In this document: positions 17,582-27,136 of the stretch, one piece after another
Position numbering within the stretch: position 1 is the stretch's first letter
Layout of the letters: each line of letters opens with the position of its first letter
DNA from: a bacterium
GTDB lineage: Bacteria > Planctomycetota > Phycisphaerae > Phycisphaerales > UBA1924
DNA length: 46,257 bases
Direction: 5' to 3'
NCBI GenBank assembly: GCA_024743075.1
Contig: JANSXG010000006.1
Location: forward strand, 1 to 46,257
Program-made: the position numbers and the translations under genes
Notes under the pieces: generated by a model
The model's input: the letters and a program-made list of their open reading frames with translations, nothing else
Database searches by the model: none
Told to the model about the DNA's origin: nothing

Positions 17582-18871
17582 TCAGCGCTCGATCTGCAGC
17601 AGCGGCCGGTGCAGGAACACGCGATCCCGGATCGGGCCGAAGTTCCCGGGTTCGACGATCACGGACAGATCCAGAGCGCCCTGGGCATCCAGGTTAAACG
17701 CTGCGACCGGCAGATCCTCGTGCAGGCGCGTCGAGAAGACGCGCTCGCCGTCGATTTCGATGGAAAACTGGCAGTCGCCCCAGCCGCCGGATGTATCGGC
17801 GAGGGACGCGGTCCCGGCGAATCGCTGCACGCCGGGCGGGAGCGTCCACGTGACGCGCATCGGGCCGGGCATGTCGATGTCGAGCGCGTTGAGCACCGGG
17901 CCGGCGTTGAAGGCGAGGTCGTCGGGGTGGCGCAGCGTGTTGATCGGCTCGACGAACACGCGCTCGCCGACGGGCTCCTGCGACTGCGGCTCGAGCTCGG
18001 ACAGCGGGAGAATGCCCGCGGCTTCGAACGCGATGGCGCGGAGCGTCTGCGGGTCGTACTCGACGGTCTCACCACCGGGCAGCGTCATCCGCACACCGCT
18101 CGAACTCGTCGCGGTGAGCGCGGCGGCGGGGAAGGTGCTCCCGTCGCTGAGCCAGATCATGGTGCCGTCCATCGGCTCGCTCGGGTTGGCGAGCAGCGCC
18201 GCGGCGACACGGTCGATCGGCAGATCCACGATGTTGCCCGAATCGGTCTCGATGCTGGTCGTCGGACCGACGGCCAGGATGAAGCCGGGGAGCACATCGC
18301 CGTTGGCGAGCACGAGTTCGTCAGCGCTGTCGGTGCGACGGACCGGCGGACCGTCAGCGGCGGCTCCGGGCATGACGATCCGGGTGATCCTCTCGAGCGG
18401 GATCTCGACCCGACCGACCTGCGGGTGCTGCCAGGCGACCGCGTCGCCGGCCGCGGCGGTGGGGGCGACCGATCCGGGGAACCGGGCGCCGGTCGTGGTC
18501 TCGATGAACCCCGATGCGGACCCGGTGAGCGCGTCGGAGATGCGGCGGGCGCGGATCGGTTCAACCTGCTGGGCGGGAACAACCGAACCGATCCCGTGCT
18601 CCGGGTTGATCGGTCCGTCAATCGCGACAAGCGCCAACACGGAGCCGGGCGCGAGCAGCGTGATGTTGCCCGACGGATCTTCGACGGTGACTCCGTCGGC
18701 GGTGATGCTGACAAGTCGCGCGTGCGAGGCGTTGAACTGATCGTCGATCAGGAGGATGCGCGGGCGATCCGCTGAGTTCGACGATTGAGCGACCGTCGCC
18801 GCGGCGCACGACAGCGCGGCGATGGTTCCGGCAAGCGTCGAGATCCGTCGGATCGGTTTGGGGATCATCAT
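17582..18871 (-). CDS. exported protein with C-terminal NPCBM-like domain
   Basis: The 429-aa protein has a signal peptide (ending ATVAQSS). The middle contains repeated beta-hairpin modules of the type LVLANGDVLPGFILAV, TMIWLSDGSTFPAAAL and TLPGGETVEYD. The C-terminal 120 residues (GGWGDCQFSIEIDGERVFSTRL to PIRDRVFLHRPLL) resemble the NPCBM carbohydrate-binding jelly-roll. It is the last gene of the minus-strand MoxR/VWA cluster, 36 bases after the secreted toroid protein. It is probably a periplasmic or surface binding protein. The domain name is inferred from sequence pattern only. Confidence 0.7.
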   Translation of the reverse strand: MMIPKPIRRISTLAGTIAALSCAAATVAQSSNSADRPRILLIDDQFNASHARLVSITADGVTVEDPSGNITLLAPGSVLALVAIDGPINPEHGIGSVVPAQQVEPIRARRISDALTGSASGFIETTTGARFPGSVAPTAAAGDAVAWQHPQVGRVEIPLERITRIVMPGAAADGPPVRRTDSADELVLANGDVLPGFILAVGPTTSIETDSGNIVDLPIDRVAAALLANPSEPMDGTMIWLSDGSTFPAAALTATSSSGVRMTLPGGETVEYDPQTLRAIAFEAAGILPLSELEPQSQEPVGERVFVEPINTLRHPDDLAFNAGPVLNALDIDMPGPMRVTWTLPPGVQRFAGTASLADTSGGWGDCQFSIEIDGERVFSTRLHEDLPVAAFNLDAQGALDLSVIVEPGNFGPIRDRVFLHRPLLQIER

Positions 18872-18907
18872 GGAGTCTCCATCGTCGCGAACGCGGCGGT
18901 CGGGCGA

Positions 18908-19981
18908 TTACTTCTGGAAGATCGGCAGGTAGCGCTTAGGCATCTGGAGGATGATGAGAGCCATGGCGGTGCCGTAGGCAGTGCCGGCGGAGTTATCAGA
19001 CCAGCCACCGGAGGCCTCCTGACGCTCGATGAGTTCCTCGCGGATGGCCGGCCACCAGGTGGCCCAGCGTTCTCCGCCGGCGAGGTACATGGTCTGGACG
19101 GCGTAGTAGTGGCCGTAGAAGTAGTGGGCACCGCCGGTGTTGCGTGCGCGACCGGGCATGCTGGTCTCGACGATGTAATCGAGGCCGCGCTCGATTTCCT
19201 CGCCCTCGTAGATTCCGGCGTAGTAGAGACTCGCCACCCCCGCGGCGGACCGGGGCCACGCCGAGGCACCGCGACCGGCCTGATAGCGAAACCCGCCGTC
19301 AGCGTTCTGACAGCGCCGGACATATTCGACGGCGCGGTCGATGGTCTCGATCGGCACCTCGATTCCGGCGTTGCGCGCGCTGCGCAGCGCCATGATCTGG
19401 GTGATCGTGACGGAGATATCGGCGTCGTGAGGCGTGGGGTTGTAGCGCCAGCCGCCTTCTTCGTTCTGCGTCTGGACGATCAGGCGTACGGCGCGGACGA
19501 GCGCGTCGTGGGTCCGCCGGGACTGCTCGGCGTTGTCGCCCCCTGCGGTCATGCCATAGACCTCGCCGAGGAAGAGCGTGGCGAAACCGTGGCCGTACAT
19601 CGGCCCGTGCGAGGTGTCGCCGGCGATGAGTCCGGTTTCGTTGGTGTTGTTGAGCAGAAACTCGAGGGCTCGCTCGACCTGTTCGCTGTACTGTCCTCGA
19701 CCGGGCATGTTGCCGTCGGCCATGAACGCGAGCGCTGCGAGGCCTGTGATGGCCGCGTTGGAACCGTAGCGCTGGCCACCGAATGAACCGTCGTCGCGCT
19801 GCAACTGCGCGAGTGCTTCCAGCCCGTTGGTGACAGCCTGATTCAGCGCCGGCGTGATCTCGTTCTCGAGCGCGGCGTTCTGGGCCGTGGGCGGTGCGTC
19901 CTGCGCGAGCGTCGCGCCGTGCGCGGTCGCGAGACAGAGCCCGAGCAGTGCGGCGCGTGCCAGTGAGCGTGGACGGATCAT
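18908..19981 (-). CDS. exported alpha/alpha-toroid (prenyltransferase/squalene-cyclase-like repeat) protein
   Basis: A signal peptide (MIRPRSLARAALLGLCLATAHG) is followed by at least four repeats with the Gly-Gly/aromatic core of terpene-cyclase toroids: DGSFGGQRYGS, GGWRYNPTPHDADIS, GGFRYQAGRGAS and GGWSDNSAGTAYGT. No DxDD catalytic motif of squalene-hopene cyclases is evident, so I infer a non-cyclase, perhaps protein- or glycan-binding, role. The ATG overlaps the stop of the preceding gene as ATGA, which fixes the start at 19981. It belongs to the MoxR/VWA cluster. Confidence 0.8.
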   Translation of the reverse strand: MIRPRSLARAALLGLCLATAHGATLAQDAPPTAQNAALENEITPALNQAVTNGLEALAQLQRDDGSFGGQRYGSNAAITGLAALAFMADGNMPGRGQYSEQVERALEFLLNNTNETGLIAGDTSHGPMYGHGFATLFLGEVYGMTAGGDNAEQSRRTHDALVRAVRLIVQTQNEEGGWRYNPTPHDADISVTITQIMALRSARNAGIEVPIETIDRAVEYVRRCQNADGGFRYQAGRGASAWPRSAAGVASLYYAGIYEGEEIERGLDYIVETSMPGRARNTGGAHYFYGHYYAVQTMYLAGGERWATWWPAIREELIERQEASGGWSDNSAGTAYGTAMALIILQMPKRYLPIFQK

Positions 19982-20769
19982 CGGGAGGCTTCCTCGGCAA
20001 GGCGTCGGTAGTAACTCTCGGTCCAGCGCCGGTACAGATCGGAGAAGTAGTCCGACTGACCCTGGATCAGTGACTGGCGCAAGCGTTCGGGCAGGTTGCC
20101 CCATTCGGCGACCGAGAGATCGAGATTCTGGTTGAGCTGCTCGCCCTGTCGGCCGGGGGGCATGGACTCGCCGGAGTTGGGCGATTGGCCGGGCGTCTGG
20201 CTCTGCTGCGTCTGCTGCTGGCCCGGCTGCTGCTGGCCCGGCTGCTGCTGTGAACTGCTCGAACCGGACGACTGGGACTGCTGCGATTCGGCGCTCTCGA
20301 TCAGCACATCGAGTTTGGTGATGATCTCCTGCTGCAAGCGCTGTGTGACGACGCCGGCATCGCGCAGTTGTTCGAGCCGATCGGCGACTTCGCCCATCTC
20401 CTGCACGGCCTGCACGAGCGCCTGCTGGGCCTGGCGCCCGGTGAGGCGGCGATCGAGTTCGGTCTCGGGCTCACCCGCCTCGGGGTCGGCGCGATCGACG
20501 GCGTCGTCCGAACCGGGCAGGCGGAGCAGATCGTCGAGGTCGAGCGGATCGGACGCGGGCGGAGCCGCCGGGGCGTCGGTGGCGGACTCGGTCTCGCTGC
20601 TGGCGGGCTTGGCGGGCTGTTCCTTCTCTGGCTCGTTCTGTTTCGGCGGATCCGCCGGAGGATCGGCCTTGGGCGGCGCGTCCTGCGCGACAAGCGGAAA
20701 CGACAGCGCGCCGAGTGCGCCGGCGATCATCATCAGGCGTCGAGCTCTGGATGGCGTGCACTCGATCAC
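19978..20769 (-). CDS. exported Gln/Pro-rich protein of planctomycete VWA cluster
   Basis: The protein starts with a signal peptide (ending SFPLVAQDAP). A Pro/Lys/Glu-rich linker, a helical segment (TGRQAQQALVQAVQEMGEVADRL), a Gln/Ser/Pro-rich low-complexity region with PGQQQ repeats, and a folded C-terminal helix (WGNLPERLRQSLIQGQSDYF) follow. The last segment looks like the conserved part and may dock to a partner. The start overlaps the stop of the DUF4175-like gene by 4 bases. I do not know its function. Confidence 0.75.
   Translation of the reverse strand: MIECTPSRARRLMMIAGALGALSFPLVAQDAPPKADPPADPPKQNEPEKEQPAKPASSETESATDAPAAPPASDPLDLDDLLRLPGSDDAVDRADPEAGEPETELDRRLTGRQAQQALVQAVQEMGEVADRLEQLRDAGVVTQRLQQEIITKLDVLIESAESQQSQSSGSSSSQQQPGQQQPGQQQTQQSQTPGQSPNSGESMPPGRQGEQLNQNLDLSVAEWGNLPERLRQSLIQGQSDYFSDLYRRWTESYYRRLAEEASR
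20212..20250 (-). repeat. 15-bp tandem repeat in the Gln-rich gene
   Basis: The unit CTGCTGCTGGCCCGG (plus strand) is repeated about 2.6 times and encodes PGQQQ on the minus strand. It is in frame, so gain or loss of units would only change linker length. Confidence 0.8.
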
Positions 20770-23700
20770 GGCTGCGGTCCTTCCGGTTGAGTGGGCTCGG
20801 GATCGGGTTCACCCGCTTCACCGGGCGTTCCACCCTCTATACGAGTCTCTTCGGGGAACAGTTCGTCGAGGTTCTGTGCGGCTTCGGCTCGCTTGAGCAG
20901 GTCAACGGCGACTCTGGTCAGCTCGCGTTGCTCCGCGGCGAGGCGAGCGATCTCACGACGGGCTTCGGCATCGGGAAGTCCCTGGACGGAAGCCGTCGCT
21001 TCGGCGAGTTCGATCTGGATCATGCGGAGCAGGCGGAGTTCCTGAACGGGGGCGATCAGCGGTTCGTCCTGGCCGCCGCCGCCACCACCGCCTCCGCCTC
21101 CGCCTTGTCCGGCGCCGTCTTCGAAGGGCTGGTCGTCGGGCTCCGGGTCTTCGAGCGCCTCGAGGATGCGGGTGAGCGTCTGGGCGAGGGACTGCTGGCG
21201 GGCCAACGCGGTCGCCGGCTCGGCACCGGTCAGGCGTTCGGTGGCGTTCTCGCTGAGCGATTCGGCGCGGTTGTGGGCGAGCATGAACACGCTCGCTTCG
21301 CGAAGCTCCTCGACGAGTTCGAGGATCTCGGCGAGCTGCCGCGTGATCGCGCTCTGCTCGCTCGCGAGTCGGCGGAGTTCGGCGCGGTCGCGTCGGGTGA
21401 GTTCGGCGGCGTTGGCGTACGGCTCGGTCTTCGCCCGGAGTTCGGTCGTTGCGCGGAGCGCATCGAGATACGCCTGGCGCAGTTCACGCTTCTTGCGCTC
21501 CTGCTCTTCCTGTTCGAGCTGACGATCGAGAGCTTCAGCGCGCTCGAGCGCCTGCTCGAGCTGATCGAGCGAGCGTGACTCCGCGGCACGGATGGCGCCT
21601 GTGTCGTCGTCACCGGAGCGGATCTCGACGACCGCGTCGACCTGCGCATCAACCGCTCGCTGGACGAGGTTCAGCACCGGCGCGAGCTCCGGACCCGTGC
21701 TTCGCACGAGGTCGGCGACGGCGGCGGTGTTGGTGTTCAGACGGATCATCGCCGGCGCGAGGTCGGAGACCGCCTGTGGGTCGACAGGGTCCTGCGCCGC
21801 GACGGCGTCGAGCGCGCCGATGGCGTCCGTCTGGTCACTGATCAGCCCTTCCAGCGACTCGATCACGCTGGCGAGCACGCGCCTCAGGATCTCGGCGCGT
21901 GCTTTGTCGCTTTCATCGAGGTCTTCGCGTGCCTGCTCGAGCGCGTCGATGGCCTCCTGCTGGGCCTGCTGCGCTTGCTGCGTCTGGTTCTGCTGGGCCT
22001 CGGACGCGGCCTGCTGCATGTTCTCCGGGACTTGGTTCTCCTGAGCGTTCTGCGCCGCCTGTTGCAGGGCTTCGGCACCGGCTGGATCGGTCTCGCTGAG
22101 TTGCTGCGCACGCTCGCGCATCTGCTCGATGAGTTCGTCGGCTCGTTCAGAGAGTTCCTGCTGCTCGCGAGCGATCTGTTCGAGTCGCTCGCGCTGTTCG
22201 TCGGAGAGTTCCTCCGGGCGGAGGCCCGCGGAGTCTTCGCCGGCCTGGCCGGTGCGGTCCTGCAGCTCGCGCTGCTGATCGATCAGGCGGTCGAGCGTGT
22301 TGCGGATGAGCCAGTCGTCCTCGCCGCGATCGAGCAGGCCGACGACGTTGCTGAGTTCGTCGCGGACTTCTTCCTGGGCCTGCTGAGTCTCGGCCTGCTC
22401 CGCTTCGGTCAGCGGCGCTGCATCGGGATTCTCCGGGTCGCCGGGTTCTGGTTGACGATCTGCGCGAGCGCCGGCGTCGTTGAGCGTCTCTGATGCCTGG
22501 GTCGAGGCGTTGCCGGCACGATCGAGCGATTCGCTGACCCGGGAGAGCAGGTCGTTGAGGGTGCGGTCGTCGAGACGGTTGCGCTCGATGCGGTTCCGAA
22601 GGTCTTCGACGTCGCGACGGGTCTGAGCCAATCGCTGTGTGACCGCGGACTGCTCGCGGCGCGTCGCTCGCGAAGCGCCGTCGCTTTGGGTCCGTTCGGT
22701 GACACCTTCCTGCTGCTGGTCGGTGCGGATGGCGGCTTCTCGGACCGCGCTCAAGCTGTCGCGAACCTCGGCGACGAACTGCTCTTCGGAGATAATGCGC
22801 AGCGTCCGTTCGGGCGAACGCGTCGGCAGGGCTTCGGGCAGCGACGCGGTCAAGACGTCCGTCGCGAGCGCCGTCAGCCGGAGTTCATCGCCGGCCGACA
22901 GGCCGTCGATGGACGCGAGATCGAGTTCGTACTCGGCGACGAGCAGCCGTTCGCCTTGGGCTTCGCGCAGGACGGCAACGGAAGGTTCGCCCACGGGCTC
23001 GACGGCGCCGCCGGGACCCGACGGAGCCGATCCGGGCGCGCCGGCCGGTGCGAAACGCTGCTGCTCCACGGCGATCGACGCGAGGCCGACATCGTCGCGA
23101 CCTTCGGCCCGCACGGTCAGGACGGCGCTCGGGAGCACGGAGCGATCGGTCGCCGGCTCAACGATGGTTGATGCGGCGGGACGGTCCGCGAGCGCGTCGA
23201 ACCGGTAGACGGCGGTTTCGTCGGAACCGATGTCGTCCAGGTCGATCAGGTCGAGCTGGAGGCGGAACGAGTCGCGGAGGGTGAAACGAGCGGTGTACGA
23301 CTCGCTCGGCTCATCGAGCGACGGCTCGACGGTCAGGTCGTCGCTGGCGACGAACAGTTGCGCGAGTTGACCGACGACGTTCACCGGTTTGTTAAAGCGC
23401 AGTTCCAGTTGCACCTGCGAGCCGACGAGCGCGGCCGGTGCGACCGCGCGGGCGTCGGTGCCGGGACCGAGTTCGAGCGATCGGGCCTGCGCAACTTGGG
23501 CCTCGTCGGCTGCGCTTACGTTGACCGAAGCGGCGTAATCAGGAGGCGTGATCGTCACCGAAGCGCCCGCGACGGCGGGTGCCGGCACGAGTCGGACGCG
23601 TCGCCAGGGCGTCGTGTCGTCGTCGGTCGAGAACCGGTACTCGATCCGATCGGCCACGGGTTCGAGCAGTCGCTCGAACAGCGCCCCGCTGGAGCCGTCG

Positions 23701-24578
23701 TCGAGCGTGAGATCGCGAGACTGGTGGGTCAGCAGTTCGCGCCGGATCGGGCCGGTCTCGCCGTCGGACGTGAGCCGGTATTGCACAAGCACATCGGTGC
23801 GATCGGCGGGTCGCGGCGATTTGGTGAGCACGGCGCGCACGGGCAGGGCCCGGCCGATGGGGTGCACCTCGACATCGGTCGCGTCGGCAACGCCGGTGCG
23901 CTTCGGCCATTCAGCGCCGGCCCAAGGCGCGAGCGTGCGCGAGGCACCGGTGGCGAACATCGTCGGGCTGACCAGGAACACGGCGATGAGTGACGCGAGC
24001 ACCAGTCCGAGCGCGCCGGTCGAGCGCTTCGCACCAGAGGGCTTGATGAGTTCGGATGGACGGACCTGGTTCATGTCCGCGGCCGTGCGTTCGACGACGA
24101 TCCGCGCAAGACCGCGACCTGTGTCGCCGACCATAGTCGAGGCGTTCGAGTCACCCTCGGGGGTCCAGTCGGCGAACTCGAGCGCGCTGGCGAGGCGACC
24201 CTGGAGGGAGGGGTACCGTTGCTCAACACGCAGCGCAAGGTCGGTCAGGCGCGGCGCGAAGCGCAGGGCGGGGCGGATCCGGGTGCGCACGAACCAGAAC
24301 AGCACGCCAATGCAAACAACCAGCACGGTTGCCCGCAGGGCGGTGGGGAATCGCAGGACGAAGTCGACGAGCGTGAACACGGCGAGCCCGGCCAGCAGCG
24401 ATGCGCCAATGGTCGCGATCTTCTGGACCACGAGGAGCATTCGGGCCTTGGCGCGGAGGCGGCGCAACGGTTCTCGGATGATCGATGGGTCGATGCGTCG
24501 CTTACTGCTCACCTTTTGCGATACCGGCAGTCCCGGCGTCGGTTGGGTGGATTCGGGCGTGTCGTGGGGTTCGGGCAT
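20766..24578 (-). CDS. large DUF4175-like membrane protein with coiled coil
   Basis: The 1270-aa protein begins with a cytoplasmic basic segment and two transmembrane helices (about 50-70 and 80-95). A region with beta-rich segments (for example ASVTITPPDYAAS) follows. From about residue 570 it is a very long Glu/Gln/Arg-rich helical and coiled-coil region, interrupted by a run of about eleven glycines (near 1165). The N-terminal part resembles DUF4175 proteins, which often lie beside VWA and MoxR genes in planctomycetes and proteobacteria. It probably spans the inner membrane with most of the chain in the periplasm. The length and composition suggest a scaffold; no enzyme motif is seen. Confidence 0.75.
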   Translation of the reverse strand: MPEPHDTPESTQPTPGLPVSQKVSSKRRIDPSIIREPLRRLRAKARMLLVVQKIATIGASLLAGLAVFTLVDFVLRFPTALRATVLVVCIGVLFWFVRTRIRPALRFAPRLTDLALRVEQRYPSLQGRLASALEFADWTPEGDSNASTMVGDTGRGLARIVVERTAADMNQVRPSELIKPSGAKRSTGALGLVLASLIAVFLVSPTMFATGASRTLAPWAGAEWPKRTGVADATDVEVHPIGRALPVRAVLTKSPRPADRTDVLVQYRLTSDGETGPIRRELLTHQSRDLTLDDGSSGALFERLLEPVADRIEYRFSTDDDTTPWRRVRLVPAPAVAGASVTITPPDYAASVNVSAADEAQVAQARSLELGPGTDARAVAPAALVGSQVQLELRFNKPVNVVGQLAQLFVASDDLTVEPSLDEPSESYTARFTLRDSFRLQLDLIDLDDIGSDETAVYRFDALADRPAASTIVEPATDRSVLPSAVLTVRAEGRDDVGLASIAVEQQRFAPAGAPGSAPSGPGGAVEPVGEPSVAVLREAQGERLLVAEYELDLASIDGLSAGDELRLTALATDVLTASLPEALPTRSPERTLRIISEEQFVAEVRDSLSAVREAAIRTDQQQEGVTERTQSDGASRATRREQSAVTQRLAQTRRDVEDLRNRIERNRLDDRTLNDLLSRVSESLDRAGNASTQASETLNDAGARADRQPEPGDPENPDAAPLTEAEQAETQQAQEEVRDELSNVVGLLDRGEDDWLIRNTLDRLIDQQRELQDRTGQAGEDSAGLRPEELSDEQRERLEQIAREQQELSERADELIEQMRERAQQLSETDPAGAEALQQAAQNAQENQVPENMQQAASEAQQNQTQQAQQAQQEAIDALEQAREDLDESDKARAEILRRVLASVIESLEGLISDQTDAIGALDAVAAQDPVDPQAVSDLAPAMIRLNTNTAAVADLVRSTGPELAPVLNLVQRAVDAQVDAVVEIRSGDDDTGAIRAAESRSLDQLEQALERAEALDRQLEQEEQERKKRELRQAYLDALRATTELRAKTEPYANAAELTRRDRAELRRLASEQSAITRQLAEILELVEELREASVFMLAHNRAESLSENATERLTGAEPATALARQQSLAQTLTRILEALEDPEPDDQPFEDGAGQGGGGGGGGGGGQDEPLIAPVQELRLLRMIQIELAEATASVQGLPDAEARREIARLAAEQRELTRVAVDLLKRAEAAQNLDELFPEETRIEGGTPGEAGEPDPEPTQPEGPQP

Positions 24579-24734
24579 GCGCCGCCTTCGCGCAGGAGTT
24601 GTAATTCCGCATCACCAATAGGAGATGAGCCGCGGATGCTCTCTCCGTCTCAAGGGTATCGGCGGGATGCGAGGAAACCGCGCACGCATCTGTGATTCCC
24701 CGTGGGTTCCAACGACCGAGAACGGGCGAATTGT

Positions 24735-27134
24735 TCAGATCAGTCGGATGACCCGACGGGCGACCCACTCAAAGGTCAAAAGCAGCAGCACGAGCGTCAG
24801 AGCCAGCGGCGTGTCCCAGAGCGATTCGGTGCGCTCGAAGAGGCGGCGCGAGGCTCGGTTCGGGAGTTCGGGCAGCGATTCCAGGTCGCTTGCGAGGGTC
24901 ACGGTGCCGCCGGTTTCGTCGGCGAGCAGTTGGAGCTGCTCATGGTCGGTCTCGGGGCGACGCAGTTCGTCATCGGGCAGAGCGACCTCGACGTTCGCTT
25001 CGAGGCCCAACCCCGCGACGATCGGGCTGGTCGGCGTTGCCCGCCAGTCGCCAGCGTCGGCGGGGAGCCACAAGGTGGAGTAGACGACTCCGGCGGAAGC
25101 GGGGTCGGTCCCCTCCTGATCTTCCCGAACCGCGATCGCTTCCCGACTGAGGGTAAGTTCGACCGGTGCGAGCCCGGCATCGGATCGGCCGATCGCGAGT
25201 CGTTCGAGTTCGACGGTCATGCTCGGCGGGGCGGCGTCGATCAGTGATTGGTCGAGCAGTTCGATCGAGACCCGAACGGGCTGTTGCACGACCGCCCGGC
25301 TAGGTGTCGCGGTCAGGATCGCTTCCTGCCCACTCCGTGCGAGGCGATCGCGACCGAGCATGCGGATGAGCTGGATCCAGAAACGCTCGAAGAGCACCTC
25401 GCCGCGTCCAAATCGCCATCGCCAGGTCTCGTCGGTGCCCAGATAGAGGGAACGACCGGACCCGTAACGCATGAGCAGGAGCAGTGGCTGATCGTCGCCG
25501 CCGAGCACCGGGCGGGCGCTGGCGAGCACCTGTGCGGCGGGCTTCAGCCCGACCGGGTCGATGAACTGGGCGTACCGGAGCAGCGACCACCCCGTCTCAG
25601 CGTTCGAGAGTTCCTCGGGCCAGCCGGTCGCCGAACGATCGTTCTGACCACCGAGGCGGAGCACGCCCAGGTCGGTCGCGACCGGTGTCGGCTGCATGAG
25701 GACCGAACCGGAGATCGTTGAACCGTCCGCTCCGGCGCGGGTGAACGGGAGCAGGTCGGCGAGCGGCGTGTCGAACCAGAGCGAGGGAATGGAAGTCGGA
25801 CCGGCGGTCCAGATGAGCCCGCCGCCGCGCAGCGCGACATGCTCGCGGAGTTGGCTCATCTGCTCGGCGGTCAGCACCTCCGGGCGCATGTCGCCGATCA
25901 TGATCACGTCGTACTCGGCCCATTCCTCCGGCGAGGTCGGCAGTTCGGCGATGCGGGTGTTGCTGTCCTGGATGTAGCGCCGGTCGGGCGCGAGGATGAG
26001 CGTCGAGGCGTCGATCGACTCCTCGCGCAGCAGCAGGCTGCGGAGATATCGCTGCTCCCAGCGCGGGTATCCGTCGAGGTAGAGCACGCGGATCGGCCGA
26101 TCCACCAGCGAAACCTCGATCGGGCGAGCGTTGTTCGTCTCGATCAGGTCCGCGCCATCCGGGATGACCTCGACGCGCCAGTTCCGGTCGCCGGGCACAT
26201 CCGAGCTTGTCTTGAGCAGGACGCGCTGTTCGTCGCTCTCGGCGTCTGCTGCTTCGAACTCGGCGCGCTGCTCGTCGAGCGTTTCACCCGTGTCGGCGTC
26301 GATGAGACGGACCGTCGCTCCGGTCGCGCTCTCGCCGCCACCGACGCGCTCGACCGTGACGGACACCGGCGAGAGATCGCCAACGAACGCGACCGGCGGG
26401 GACTCGGCGAAGCGGATCGCGATGTCGCCGACGGGTTCCGCGCTGCCGAGGGCGATGGCGTGGACCGGGATCTGCTCGCTGCGCAGGCGGCGCATGGCGG
26501 CTCGAGAAACCGCATCAGCGGATCGACCGTCGGTCACGATCACGACGCTCGAAAGCGGACGGGCCGCGGCCCGCGCGAGGGCCTGGTCGAGCGCGGTGCC
26601 GATGCGTGTCTGGCGACCGATCGGGGCATCGAGGTCGACGCCCGTCGGCGCCGTATCCCCCGACAGACGCAGGTCATACACACCGGAGTCGAAGCCGAGC
26701 CACAGGACGGTCTTGTCCTCGCTTATGGCCGCCCACTGGTCCCATGTGCGCTCGAGAGTGGCCCGGAGCTGCGTATCGCGGGCGACGCGTGGGCCGGAGG
26801 CTTCCTGCTCGGGCGCGATGTCTTCGATCTGTAGCGAGGCCGAGCGGTCGAGCAGCACGAGCACCCAGTCGGCTTCGAACGACTCTTCGCGATCGACGAG
26901 CTGCGGGCCGGTGACCAGGAGGACGAGCAGGCAGAGCAGGAGGGCGCGAGAGCCCGCGAGCAGGAGCCTCACCGGGCGCGCGCCGGCCAGACGCCGGTAG
27001 GACCACGACGCGAGCGCGACCGACCCGAGCGCGACGAGAAGCCAGGCCCAGCCGGGGATCGGGCGCTCGAAGCCGAGGCGTACTCCCTCCTCGGTCAGGG
27101 ACAGGTTGTCCAGATCGAGCAGCCATTCAAGCAT
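24735..27134 (-). CDS. VWA-domain membrane protein with glutamine-amidotransferase-like domain
   Basis: Two N-terminal transmembrane helices (about 28-45 and 62-76) lead to a von Willebrand factor A domain with an intact MIDAS start, D96-R-S98-A-S100. A class I amidotransferase-like domain follows in the second half (IRVLYLDGYPRWEQRYL, then YDVIMIGDMRPEVL and REHVALRGGGLIWTAGP). It has no catalytic Cys in the expected place, so it is probably a fold used for binding. A last transmembrane helix closes the protein (LALTLVLLLLTFEWVARR). The gene starts two bases after the stop of the BatA-like gene, so they are cotranscribed. Confidence 0.85.
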   Translation of the reverse strand: MLEWLLDLDNLSLTEEGVRLGFERPIPGWAWLLVALGSVALASWSYRRLAGARPVRLLLAGSRALLLCLLVLLVTGPQLVDREESFEADWVLVLLDRSASLQIEDIAPEQEASGPRVARDTQLRATLERTWDQWAAISEDKTVLWLGFDSGVYDLRLSGDTAPTGVDLDAPIGRQTRIGTALDQALARAAARPLSSVVIVTDGRSADAVSRAAMRRLRSEQIPVHAIALGSAEPVGDIAIRFAESPPVAFVGDLSPVSVTVERVGGGESATGATVRLIDADTGETLDEQRAEFEAADAESDEQRVLLKTSSDVPGDRNWRVEVIPDGADLIETNNARPIEVSLVDRPIRVLYLDGYPRWEQRYLRSLLLREESIDASTLILAPDRRYIQDSNTRIAELPTSPEEWAEYDVIMIGDMRPEVLTAEQMSQLREHVALRGGGLIWTAGPTSIPSLWFDTPLADLLPFTRAGADGSTISGSVLMQPTPVATDLGVLRLGGQNDRSATGWPEELSNAETGWSLLRYAQFIDPVGLKPAAQVLASARPVLGGDDQPLLLLMRYGSGRSLYLGTDETWRWRFGRGEVLFERFWIQLIRMLGRDRLARSGQEAILTATPSRAVVQQPVRVSIELLDQSLIDAAPPSMTVELERLAIGRSDAGLAPVELTLSREAIAVREDQEGTDPASAGVVYSTLWLPADAGDWRATPTSPIVAGLGLEANVEVALPDDELRRPETDHEQLQLLADETGGTVTLASDLESLPELPNRASRRLFERTESLWDTPLALTLVLLLLTFEWVARRVIRLI

Positions 27135-27136
27135 GG

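Noticed and set aside
21072-21106. GCC/ACC/TCC simple repeat as a mobile or structural element
   Set aside because: It simply encodes the polyglycine run of the DUF4175-like protein.
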